Positions 8,157-14,603 of a stretch of 64,000 nt of DNA are shown here, piece after piece. Made by a program: the position numbers and the translations under genes. The notes under the pieces are model-generated. The model had not been told where the DNA came from. It saw only the letters and a list, made by a program, of their open reading frames with translations, and did not search any database. Position 1 is the stretch's first letter; each line of letters begins with the position of its first letter. The stretch covers positions 1-64,000 of the forward strand of contig JAJZDW010000018.1 of NCBI GenBank assembly GCA_021851405.1, read 5' to 3'. The stretch is from Pseudomonadota bacterium (lineage in GTDB: Bacteria > Pseudomonadota > Gammaproteobacteria > Steroidobacterales > Steroidobacteraceae).

Positions 8157-8326
8157 GGCTGCGCTCCCTGCGCTTGCGCAGCCTCCGAGCGGCCATATAG
8201 GATACGACCGTCGTCGTAGCCCACGACGGTGGGCTCACTCACTACGACGCGCGGCCCCAGCGGTCGATCAGCGGGGCCTGCTACCCCCTGATCGGCCGTA
8301 CTTTCTTGCGCCAACCCGGCGCGCAC
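8153..8326 (-). CDS. Possible small protein (57 aa) coupled to rep
   Basis: A GTG-started frame (VRAGLAQESTADQGV...) ending in ...QAQGAQP. Its TGA overlaps the GTG start of the rep gene, giving the coupled GTGA arrangement. The C-terminal half ('EPTVVGYDDGRILYGRSEA') reads like real protein. The ribosome site is weak (GGCGGG about 9 bases upstream) and no family is recognised. Hairpin sequence CGATCAG...CTGATCG (8265-8294) lies inside it. Confidence 0.35.
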   Translation of the reverse strand: MRAGLAQESTADQGVAGPADRPLGPRVVVSEPTVVGYDDGRILYGRSEAAQAQGAQP

Positions 8327-9103
8327 GATGCCGTTCCCGCCTACGAGGCGGGTCGCGGGTCTAACTCAATGTCAATGAGTGCGAACACAGCGACCTCTGT
8401 GCCGCGTGCTCGCACACGCGACGATAGAGGTGGTGTTCACAGAGGGTGGTATTGCTGCTTGATCGAGTCAAGCCGCGCAACCCGTGTTGTGCCCTGTGGG
8501 GTTTCCCCACGTCGTTTACGCCCCGCTCATGGATCACTGCTCTCGCGCGCCAACCACCATCTCAAAACAGTCGGCGTTGTGACCCACTACCCCGCGTTAC
8601 TAGGCTAGTTGCGGGTTGGAACCCGGGCAGCCCTGTTTGCTGATCGTCCCGAGTCGCTCGGCAGCACTGTGCAGCGTGTCCACCCTTGCTGCTCTTCGGC
8701 GGCGGCATACTAGCTAGCCGACGCCTGTATCCTTCCGGTCCGTCCATGGGAGCCGAGCGTTGAGCATATTTCACGTCGACTGTCCGTGGCGTGTCAAGCC
8801 GATGACAGTGCCGTAACGCTCACGAGTTCGATGGTTGACCGTGGCGATCAAGAATTACGCACTGGCTACGCACAAGAGCGCAAGCGGAACACAAAAACGC
8901 GCTATTTGTGGCGGTCACCCTCTCCGCCAGATTTGGCGGCGCACGAAGTATGTGCGCGCGCATCCGCGCTTCTTTCCTACCAACTCGTTGCGTTATCGGT
9001 TGATGTCGAGCGCACAGGTCATTCCCCGTGCGGCCGAGGAGGGCACTCCAGCAAACGTTCGCGGAGCCCGACGCATCATCGCGATACGGACTGGGCTGAT
9101 CCT
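8327..9103. other. Gene-free region at the right flank of the mobile element
   Basis: No credible gene in about 780 bases. It contains a hairpin CCCGCC-TACGA-GGCGGG (8336-8352) and an 8-bp inverted repeat CCTCTGTG/CACAGAGG (8394-8401 and 8438-8445), both upstream of rep and possibly part of a replication origin. The first copy of the dispersed 25-bp repeat is also here. The right attachment site of the integrative element should lie in or near this stretch, but without the left end it cannot be identified. Confidence 0.4.
8906..8930 (+). repeat. Dispersed ~25-bp repeat, copy 1
   Basis: Reads TTGTGGCGGTCACCCTCTCC and then GCCAG. It differs from copy 2 (9949-9973) at one base and from copy 3 (12077-12101) at four. 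It contains the inverted repeat TGGCGG/CCGCCA. A GAATTACGCAC lies 52 bases to the left (8852-8862), also found left of copy 2. It may be an insertion-sequence end or a miniature element remnant. Confidence 0.6.
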
Positions 9104-9517
9104 TCATCGAGGTAGCCAGTTTTCAACGCGTAAGTCCGGAACACGGGAAAACTCACGTACATTGTCCGTCACGACGGTCAGATCGAGCGCCCGGGCGTGC
9201 GCGGCGATGAGAAGATCATTTGGACCGATCGGGTTGCCCTGTCGGGCGAGATGTTGGCGGATTTCCCCATAATGCCAGTCGGCAGGTGGTTCCACCGGAA
9301 GCACCTCGACCGCAGAGAGAATCAGCTCGACCCGGTCGCTGAGGCGGGTCGAGCCCGCTTTACAGGCTCCGTAGCGAAGCTCGCAGGCAACAATGGTGCT
9401 GGTGCATACGCCGCTCTCTCCCCGCGAGGCAATCTGCTGCGCGATTTCGCCCTGCGGATGTCGCATCAGGTCGGAGAGGATGTTGGTGTCCAGTAAATAG
9501 CGGAAGGGCATCCTCAA
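9104..9517 (-). CDS. vapC: VapC-type PIN-domain toxin ribonuclease
   Basis: 137 residues, a full PIN domain: 'RYLLDTNILSDLM' with catalytic Asp10, then 'ACELRYGA' (Glu), 'GPNDLLIAAHA' (Asp) and 'VVTDNVREFSRV' (Asp), the four acidic positions of VapC/FitB-type Mg-dependent RNases. These toxins typically cleave initiator tRNA or other RNAs and are silenced by the cognate VapB. The start ATG overlaps the vapB stop by four bases (ATGA), so the pair is one operon with the antitoxin first. It lies beside the mobile element and the hipBA pair, in a stability/defence strip. Intact by motif content. Confidence 0.93.
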   Translation of the reverse strand: MRMPFRYLLDTNILSDLMRHPQGEIAQQIASRGESGVCTSTIVACELRYGACKAGSTRLSDRVELILSAVEVLPVEPPADWHYGEIRQHLARQGNPIGPNDLLIAAHARALDLTVVTDNVREFSRVPDLRVENWLPR

Positions 9518-9756
9518 AGCTCCACATCGTCTACCCCGCCGAGATCCTCGTCCACATCCGGAAAGGGTTCTTCGATGGGCTCCAGGGTGGCGAGTCGGGC
9601 GAGCAGACGACCCTTGCGCACCGGCTCGATCACCAAGCGATCCCCCTCCTTGCGCAGGATGGCCTCATCCGCTTCGAGTTCGAATTCTCTGGGGATCCGC
9701 AACGCCTGGTTCCGTCCATTGCGGAACAGTCTGACATGGCGTTCTGAGTCAGGCAT
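9514..9756 (-). CDS. vapB: VapB/VagC-type antitoxin (AbrB-fold)
   Basis: Start set at the internal ATG giving MPDSERHVRLFRNGRNQALR (80 residues), because the family begins there and the upstream extension runs through the operator. The N-terminal part 'RHVRLFRNGRNQALRIPREFEL' is the swapped-hairpin AbrB/SpoVT DNA-binding domain; 'ADEAILRKEGDRLVIEPV' completes it. The acidic tail ('EEPFPDVDEDLGGVDDVEL') should wrap the toxin. It binds and neutralises VapC and, with it, represses its own promoter. A perfect inverted repeat lies 22 bases upstream of this start, supporting autoregulation. Confidence 0.9.
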   Translation of the reverse strand: MPDSERHVRLFRNGRNQALRIPREFELEADEAILRKEGDRLVIEPVRKGRLLARLATLEPIEEPFPDVDEDLGGVDDVEL

Positions 9757-9777
9757 TCGAATCACCCGCGCGAGTAA

Positions 9778-9799
9778 GGCATATGCCAAAGCATATGCC
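9778..9799 (-). promoter_or_regulatory. vapBC operator (inverted repeat)
   Basis: Perfect 9-bp inverted repeat GGCATATGC / GCATATGCC separated by four bases, 22 bases before the vapB start. Position and symmetry fit the autoregulatory site of a VapBC complex; binding is inferred. Confidence 0.65.
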
Positions 9800-9948
9800 T
9801 TTGGGTGGGCGCCGTCAATCTCTCGATTCGATGCGGGTCGGTATCGTGACACCGGTCGTGCCATTCGATCGGTCATCATTCCGTGTACTCGGCTCTAATA
9901 CGCAGGAATTACGCACGAGAATCGGAAATCATCTTGATTCCATGCTGA

Positions 9949-9973
9949 TTGTGGCGGCCACCCTCTCCGCCAG
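9949..9973 (+). repeat. Dispersed ~25-bp repeat, copy 2
   Basis: Reads TTGTGGCGGCCACCCTCTCC and then GCCAG; one mismatch to copy 1. It lies in the gap between vapB and the 3' end of hipA. A GAATTACGCAC at 9906-9916 precedes it, as at copy 1 but about ten bases closer. Confidence 0.6.
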
Positions 9974-10029
9974 TTTTGATGCTTCGCGCAATCCCCGGGG
10001 TAGGGCGAATTCGCGAATCAAAACCTTGC

Positions 10030-11316
10030 TCAGGATTGTCCTGGGTCGCGGTCCCGGTCGGTGCGGCGCGCACCCGAGCGCTGGCGTCCCTTGGCGCGCC
10101 GAACGCCGCCGCGCGTCTGTCCGCTCGCAGCCTTCTCGATGATTCTCAGCGCTCGAGCGAGCGCATTCCGTTCAGGACACGACGGGTAGGAATCGAGCGT
10201 CTCCGAGAGGCTGTTGCGAGCGACCTGCGCACATTGATCACGCAAGCCGGTCAGGTCCGCATCCGCCAGTCCAGCGATTTTTTGCAGCTGCCTAAGGCCC
10301 TGCGAGTCGAGCCACTGTTCGGCGGCCGGATCGGATGCGAGGATTGGCAGGGCAGGTGTATCGCCGTGTCTCCATGTCTGTGTGGTAAGCACGTCATAGA
10401 CGGGAGCTAGACGAGGTTGCGCCAAGTCCTCGCCGTAGAGCAAGCCGAAATTCTTCAAGTGCGCATCCCCGTTGCGCAGCACGTCGTTTAATACGATCAG
10501 GGTGAGCAGTGCGCGGCGGTCTGCGGCTTGGTGCGCGGGGTCGACAAAATTCCCGATCATTCGAAACAGGTGCTCGATAGAGCCACTGTACTTGCCCGTT
10601 CGGCGAATGCCGGAAAGAGCACAGGCGTCCTCGAACCCCAGGCGACCGCCAGTATCGTCAATGTCAAAGCGCTCGACGATGATCGAGGTGAGATCCGGTG
10701 CCAGTTCGACGGATGGCACGGTGAGGTTGGCGGCCGCGCATGCCTTGAGGCACGCGTATTCCACCAGGCAGGCGCCGGTGAAGTTTGCGGTGTCGAATTT
10801 AACGATGGAACCATGCCCGATAACCGTGCCGGGCCGCGTTCGGCCGTGTGGATGCACGGACATCTTCGGCATCACTCCGGCGATGCCGAACAGCTGCGGC
10901 GACTTGCGCAAAATCGTCGCGAGGCGTCGTGCTGCGCCTTCCGAGCGCGCAGCTTCGAGAATTTCTTCGTCCAGTCCCTTGTCCCGTTCGAGCGGACCGC
11001 CGAAGGTGACGCGGCCGAGGGTATGCCTGCCAATCAGCCGTAGTAGCGAGAAATCGCTGTCGACATCGATGTGTTTTCCGAAGCGGTTGCGGATCGCCTC
11101 GAGGAGCATTCCCTCAGGAAGTGAGACCTCGAACGGGGGCGGCAGCCCGCTGTAGCCACGATACTCCTCGGGCGGTTCCCCGGGCGGCATCACGAGCGAT
11201 ACCGCGAGCTGTGGCGCAGTTGCCGGCCGATATTCGAAATCGATCAAGCCAGTCGCAACGTCCTCGCGAAGCACGCCGACGTGCTGGTCCGAAACGTAAA
11301 CGTCAAGCTCGCTCAC
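10030..11316 (-). CDS. hipA: HipA-type toxin Ser/Thr kinase
   Basis: 428 residues with the HipA layout. An N-terminal subdomain (about 1-105, ending 'GRHTLGRVTF') is followed by a kinase core with 'GVMPKMSV' near 148-154 and 'SIVKFD' near 170-175. The catalytic loop is 'RNGDAHLKNFG' with D284 and the metal-binding 'APVYDVL' has D308. HipA kinases phosphorylate translation factors or tRNA synthetases and cause growth arrest or persistence unless bound by HipB. The start overlaps the hipB stop by 14 bases. The C-terminus carries an unusual Arg/Lys/Gly-rich tail of about 30 residues, perhaps added by frame extension. All key kinase residues are visible, so it looks active. Confidence 0.9.
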   Translation of the reverse strand: MSELDVYVSDQHVGVLREDVATGLIDFEYRPATAPQLAVSLVMPPGEPPEEYRGYSGLPPPFEVSLPEGMLLEAIRNRFGKHIDVDSDFSLLRLIGRHTLGRVTFGGPLERDKGLDEEILEAARSEGAARRLATILRKSPQLFGIAGVMPKMSVHPHGRTRPGTVIGHGSIVKFDTANFTGACLVEYACLKACAAANLTVPSVELAPDLTSIIVERFDIDDTGGRLGFEDACALSGIRRTGKYSGSIEHLFRMIGNFVDPAHQAADRRALLTLIVLNDVLRNGDAHLKNFGLLYGEDLAQPRLAPVYDVLTTQTWRHGDTPALPILASDPAAEQWLDSQGLRQLQKIAGLADADLTGLRDQCAQVARNSLSETLDSYPSCPERNALARALRIIEKAASGQTRGGVRRAKGRQRSGARRTDRDRDPGQS

Positions 11317-11785
11317 GCCGAACTTTCAGGGCAAGGTGATCACGGCGTAAACGCTCCGCTGTCATGAGCTCCCTGAGTAACGGGCGCCGGTGAGGCTGCT
11401 GCTCGACCGTCTGTGCCACCTCCCTGCTCGTGATGCGCTTGCCGTGTGGTTCCCCTTCAGCCCGTGCAATCGACGGGGACGCAGGTTCTAGCGGGACACT
11501 CCGTCGGGTCTGCCGTTCACGCTCGGTTCTCATCAAATCCTTGAGGGGTGGACGCGCCGGAGCGCTCAGGTGCGCAAAGTCGAGCGTCAGCACGTTCATG
11601 ATTGCGGCCAGGCTTTGCGAAGACACTCCGCGGCCCGCTTCGGCGGCAATGACCGTCGGGCGCGATACCGAGGCCGCATGGGCCAGTTCGGCCTGCTTCA
11701 AACCACGCCGCCGTCGCTCGGCACGTAGCCGCATGCCGAGCTCCTTCAGCATGCCTAGCGCTTGGGTCTCGACTCGCAGAATCAT
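11303..11785 (-). CDS. hipB: HipB-type antitoxin (XRE-family HTH) with repeated C-terminal motif
   Basis: 160 residues, starting after AGGA five bases upstream. Residues about 15-70 form a Cro/XRE helix-turn-helix ('LRAERRRRGLKQAELAHAASVSRPTV...'), as in HipB. The family usually ends shortly after. Here a tail follows with two copies of a motif, 'RPPLKDLMRTERER' (79-92) and 'RRPLLRELMTAERLRR' (133-148), and the segment before the HTH ('MLKELGMRLRAERRRR') is similar. It should repress its own operon and neutralise HipA; a perfect inverted repeat lies about 80 bases upstream. The role of the repeated basic motif is unknown. Confidence 0.8.
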   Translation of the reverse strand: MILRVETQALGMLKELGMRLRAERRRRGLKQAELAHAASVSRPTVIAAEAGRGVSSQSLAAIMNVLTLDFAHLSAPARPPLKDLMRTERERQTRRSVPLEPASPSIARAEGEPHGKRITSREVAQTVEQQPHRRPLLRELMTAERLRRDHLALKVRRERA

Positions 11786-11862
11786 GGCATCCTAAAAATC
11801 CCCGGCCGCCGACGAACCGGTGTGCTCTGACGGTTCGGATGATGATGCGCCAGGCTTGCAGC

Positions 11863-11884
11863 AATGTCAAAAAACATTGACATT
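11863..11884 (-). promoter_or_regulatory. Candidate hipBA operator
   Basis: Perfect inverted repeat AATGTCAA / TTGACATT around an A-rich six-base spacer, 78 bases upstream of hipB. TTGACA on either strand could also act as a -35 box, so repressor binding here would block the promoter. Inferred from symmetry and position. Confidence 0.55.
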
Positions 11885-12076
11885 TGAACCCGTGGATTGG
11901 GCGGTGGCCGCCGGGAGCGCCACCGAGCGCATGGGCAAATGGGCGACGCGGGAAAATCGACTCGGCCCGGGGCCGCATCGATTCGGATGACGCGTTGACT
12001 GGACAGCTTGTCACTGCCGCCGGAGATGACGCAGCCAGTGCGCACCAGTCGTGCGAAATGCAGAGAATGACGTCAT

Positions 12077-12101
12077 TTGTGGCGGCCACGCTCGTCGCCA
12101 G
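12077..12101 (+). repeat. Dispersed ~25-bp repeat, copy 3
   Basis: Reads TTGTGGCGGCCACGCTCGTC and then GCCAG, with three mismatches to copy 2. The TGGCG/CGCCA inverted arms are kept. It lies about 290 bases upstream of hipB. The three copies therefore lie outside or between the two toxin-antitoxin operons. Confidence 0.55.
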
Positions 12102-12360
12102 TGCCGTGTTTTCGGCTGTCGGGCGCGGCAGAGAAATCGAATCACGACCAGAGCTTCTGAATTCTTCGGGCACCACTCGAGATCTCACGGCATGCGCGAA
12201 CCCTCATGATGACGGCCCAATCGACGCTGGCGCAGATGCGTCGTGACACGTACGAGGTCTGCCCATCGGATGATGCAACCGCGGTGCAGGATTGCGGCAA
12301 GGCCCGCCGCGAACCTCATGACGCATTGCGATCCGGGGGCCGACCTTCGGTCCGAATCTG

Positions 12361-12381
12361 CCGACGGACGTCGTCCGTCGG
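12361..12381. repeat. 21-base inverted repeat
   Basis: Ten-base perfect arms CCGACGGACG and CGTCCGTCGG around a single central T. No T-run follows on either strand, so it is not a normal intrinsic terminator. It could be a regulator site or hairpin about 210 bases from the response-regulator stop codon. Confidence 0.5.
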
Positions 12382-12592
12382 GGGCGCTCTTTGAGGAGAG
12401 CCCACCGCGATCACGCTGTGACGCCCGCAATATCTCGAGAGGCGCTCGCGTGACGGAAGGTCAGCGCGGCAGGTGCCGAAGCGATCGGATCGGGGTCACC
12501 ACAGCATCCCCATCGGACGGGACACGATCCCTGCGCCTCGCCGTATTCAGGGCTGCAAGGGGTGAACGGCCGCTTTTCGAGATGTGCGAAAC

Positions 12593-13231
12593 CTAGGGCA
12601 GTAAGCCATGGCGTTCCGCCAGCAGCGACAACTGCAGGCTGTTCTTTGCCCCGAGCTTCTCGCGGATGGCCGACTGGTGATTGGCGATGGTCTTTTCCGA
12701 CAGTCCGAGCGTCTCGCCGATGCTCTTGACCGTCTCGCCCCGCACCAGCAATCGCAACACTTCAAACTCTCGCGGCGTCAGCGGTGCGAACTCCAGGCTG
12801 TGCTCGGGCAGCGTCGCGCGCTCCATATTCGCCGCGACGTCCGGACTCAAGTAGCGCTCGCCTCGCCAAACGGCGTAAATCGCCGACAGCAATACTTCCG
12901 GGGCGCTGGCCTTGCTGAGATAGCCGAGCGCGCCGGCCTGCAGGGCGCGCGTTGCGTAGATCGCATCTTCATGCATGCTGAACATCAGCACGCAGGGTGG
13001 TGCGGCGCACTTCAGCATCCGCCGCGTCGCCTCGATTCCGCTCATGCCGGGAAGGGCGATGTCCATCACGACGATGTCAGGGTGCAGCGTGAGCACCAAC
13101 TCGCACGCCTGCGCAGCCGTGGCCGCTTCGCCGACGACTCGCACCGCGGGATGTTCCGCCAGCAGCCGCCGATAGCCCTCGCGCACGATGGCATGGTCAT
13201 CGACCAATAAAACCGAGATCATTTCCGTCAT
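12593..13231 (-). CDS. NarL/FixJ-family response regulator
   Basis: 212 residues. The receiver domain has the acidic pair D11-D12, phospho-acceptor D57 in 'DIVVMDIALPG' and K107 in 'GYLSKAS'. The C-terminal LuxR-type HTH ('LTPREFEVLRLLVRGETVKSIGETLGLSEKTIANHQSAIREKLG') is complete. It is a transcription factor activated by the kinase encoded just upstream; the start codon overlaps the kinase stop (ATGA). The signal and targets cannot be read from the sequence. The domain order and length are standard for UvrY/NarL-type regulators. Confidence 0.92.
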   Translation of the reverse strand: MTEMISVLLVDDHAIVREGYRRLLAEHPAVRVVGEAATAAQACELVLTLHPDIVVMDIALPGMSGIEATRRMLKCAAPPCVLMFSMHEDAIYATRALQAGALGYLSKASAPEVLLSAIYAVWRGERYLSPDVAANMERATLPEHSLEFAPLTPREFEVLRLLVRGETVKSIGETLGLSEKTIANHQSAIREKLGAKNSLQLSLLAERHGLLP

Positions 13232-14313
13232 GGTGTCGGGGGTTCCTCGGGCAGGGGGATGCGGGCGCTGAGGGTGAACCCGGAGTGCGGGGCCGAGGAG
13301 ACTTCGAGCGAGCCGCGCAGCGCCTGCACGCGCTCGCGCATGCCGATCAGACCGAGTCCCGTGCGCTCCTGCTCCTCGGTATGCCCGATGCCGTCATCGG
13401 TGATCGTGATCAGGACGGAGGCGCGCGTTGCGGGCCTTGACGGGCGCAAATCGTTGCGTGTGACTCGCACCTCGGCGCGGGTGGCGGCGGAGTGTTTCGC
13501 GACGTTGGTCAGCGCCTCCTGAACCAGACGAAATAGAGTCACCGCGATCTCCTCGGGCAGATCGGTGAGTTCGCCCTCGATGACCAGACGCAGCGCGAGC
13601 GTGGGCAGGCGTACCCGCCAGAGCTGGACGCAATGCTCGAGCGCTGCGGCAAGTCCGAGTTCGTCCAATCCGGGTGGACGCAGTTCGCGAATCAGCGAGG
13701 CGAGGGCGGCGTGAATGTGGTTGCAGTGCTCGACGATGGCCGCAGCACGGGCTTGGACGGCCTCGGCGTCGGCGGTGCGCGTGTCGCGTATTCCGACGGC
13801 ATCGAGCTTGATGACGTTCAGATACTGGCCGAGCTCATCGTGCAGTTCGCGCGCCAGTGATTTGCGCTCGGCCTCCTGGAGTGCAACATACTGCTGTGCC
13901 AGCCGTCGGTTGTCCGCCAACGCGGCCGCCAGTTGGGTTTGTGCCAATTTGCGCAGGTCGATTTCGGTCTTGGCCTCCTGGTAGCGCCGCGCCGCGAACC
14001 AGGTGAGTCCGAGACCGAGGACCAGCAGGACGGTGGGGAGCTCATCGAGCTGATAGCGTTCGTAGGGCGCGGTGAGTCGTTGCAGAGCCTCCGTGACGTT
14101 GAACACGCCGCACAGCACCCAGGCGGACAGGGTGACTGCGACCACGATCCAGGCGTCACGACGATGGGTGGTGCGGTGCGAGCGGAATGAAGGGGGGGGC
14201 AGTCCCGCGGGATCCGCAGCGCCACCGGGCACCCGCCCGGCCGCCTCGTCACTCCTGATCGGCGCCGCGCCGGGTGCGATCGTGGCGGGACTGGCGGACT
14301 CTGGCATCGACAT
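13228..14313 (-). CDS. NarX-type sensor histidine kinase (HisKA_3)
   Basis: Start set at ATG 14313 (MSMPESASP); the frame is open further upstream but that part is Arg/Pro-rich noise and opposes the TonB receptor's upstream region. The protein has two membrane segments (about 54-73 and 92-108) with almost no periplasmic loop, a helical linker and dimerisation/phosphoacceptor motif 'LARELHDELGQYLN' (H158). The GHKL ATPase has 'RLVQEALTNVAKHS' (N box) and 'DDGIGHTEEQERTGLGLIGMRERV' (G boxes). It autophosphorylates and passes phosphate to the coupled NarL-type regulator. The short loop suggests sensing in the membrane or cytoplasm. Confidence 0.87.
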   Translation of the reverse strand: MSMPESASPATIAPGAAPIRSDEAAGRVPGGAADPAGLPPPSFRSHRTTHRRDAWIVVAVTLSAWVLCGVFNVTEALQRLTAPYERYQLDELPTVLLVLGLGLTWFAARRYQEAKTEIDLRKLAQTQLAAALADNRRLAQQYVALQEAERKSLARELHDELGQYLNVIKLDAVGIRDTRTADAEAVQARAAAIVEHCNHIHAALASLIRELRPPGLDELGLAAALEHCVQLWRVRLPTLALRLVIEGELTDLPEEIAVTLFRLVQEALTNVAKHSAATRAEVRVTRNDLRPSRPATRASVLITITDDGIGHTEEQERTGLGLIGMRERVQALRGSLEVSSAPHSGFTLSARIPLPEEPPTP

Positions 14314-14603
14314 GGCGTGCGCTGCGCAATGACGTCGGAACTGGAGGCAGTGTAGCGCCGTGGCAGGGGAGTCGGCGAGGATTGCGAGGTTTCGCGCCCC
14401 GGGGCGCATCGCGCCGGGGCGCACGAAGTTCCGGCACCTGTTCCATTTCGGCACAGCCCCTGGGCTCAATGCGTCGGCGGGGGAATTCAGGAAGAAATCC
14501 CTTGCCGTTGCGCGCCAGGAGCGGTGAGGATGCGCAGCCATAACGATCAGAGCGACGCGCCGAGGCCTCCAGTGCCGGGGTGAACGTCTTGACGGGAGGC
14601 TCG

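Larger units (their letters stand above)
11885..12592. other. Gene-free region with third repeat copy and a palindrome
   Basis: About 700 bases without a credible gene; the short frames have random-looking composition. It holds dispersed repeat copy 3 and a 21-base palindrome (12361-12381). It separates the toxin-antitoxin strip from the two-component system and may mark the edge of acquired DNA. Confidence 0.4.

Noticed and set aside
8595-8635. T-arm-like sequence GCGGGTTGGAACCCGGGC as a possible tRNA or att site
   Set aside because: No acceptor, D or anticodon arm could be placed around it, and without the left end of the element no direct repeat can be shown.
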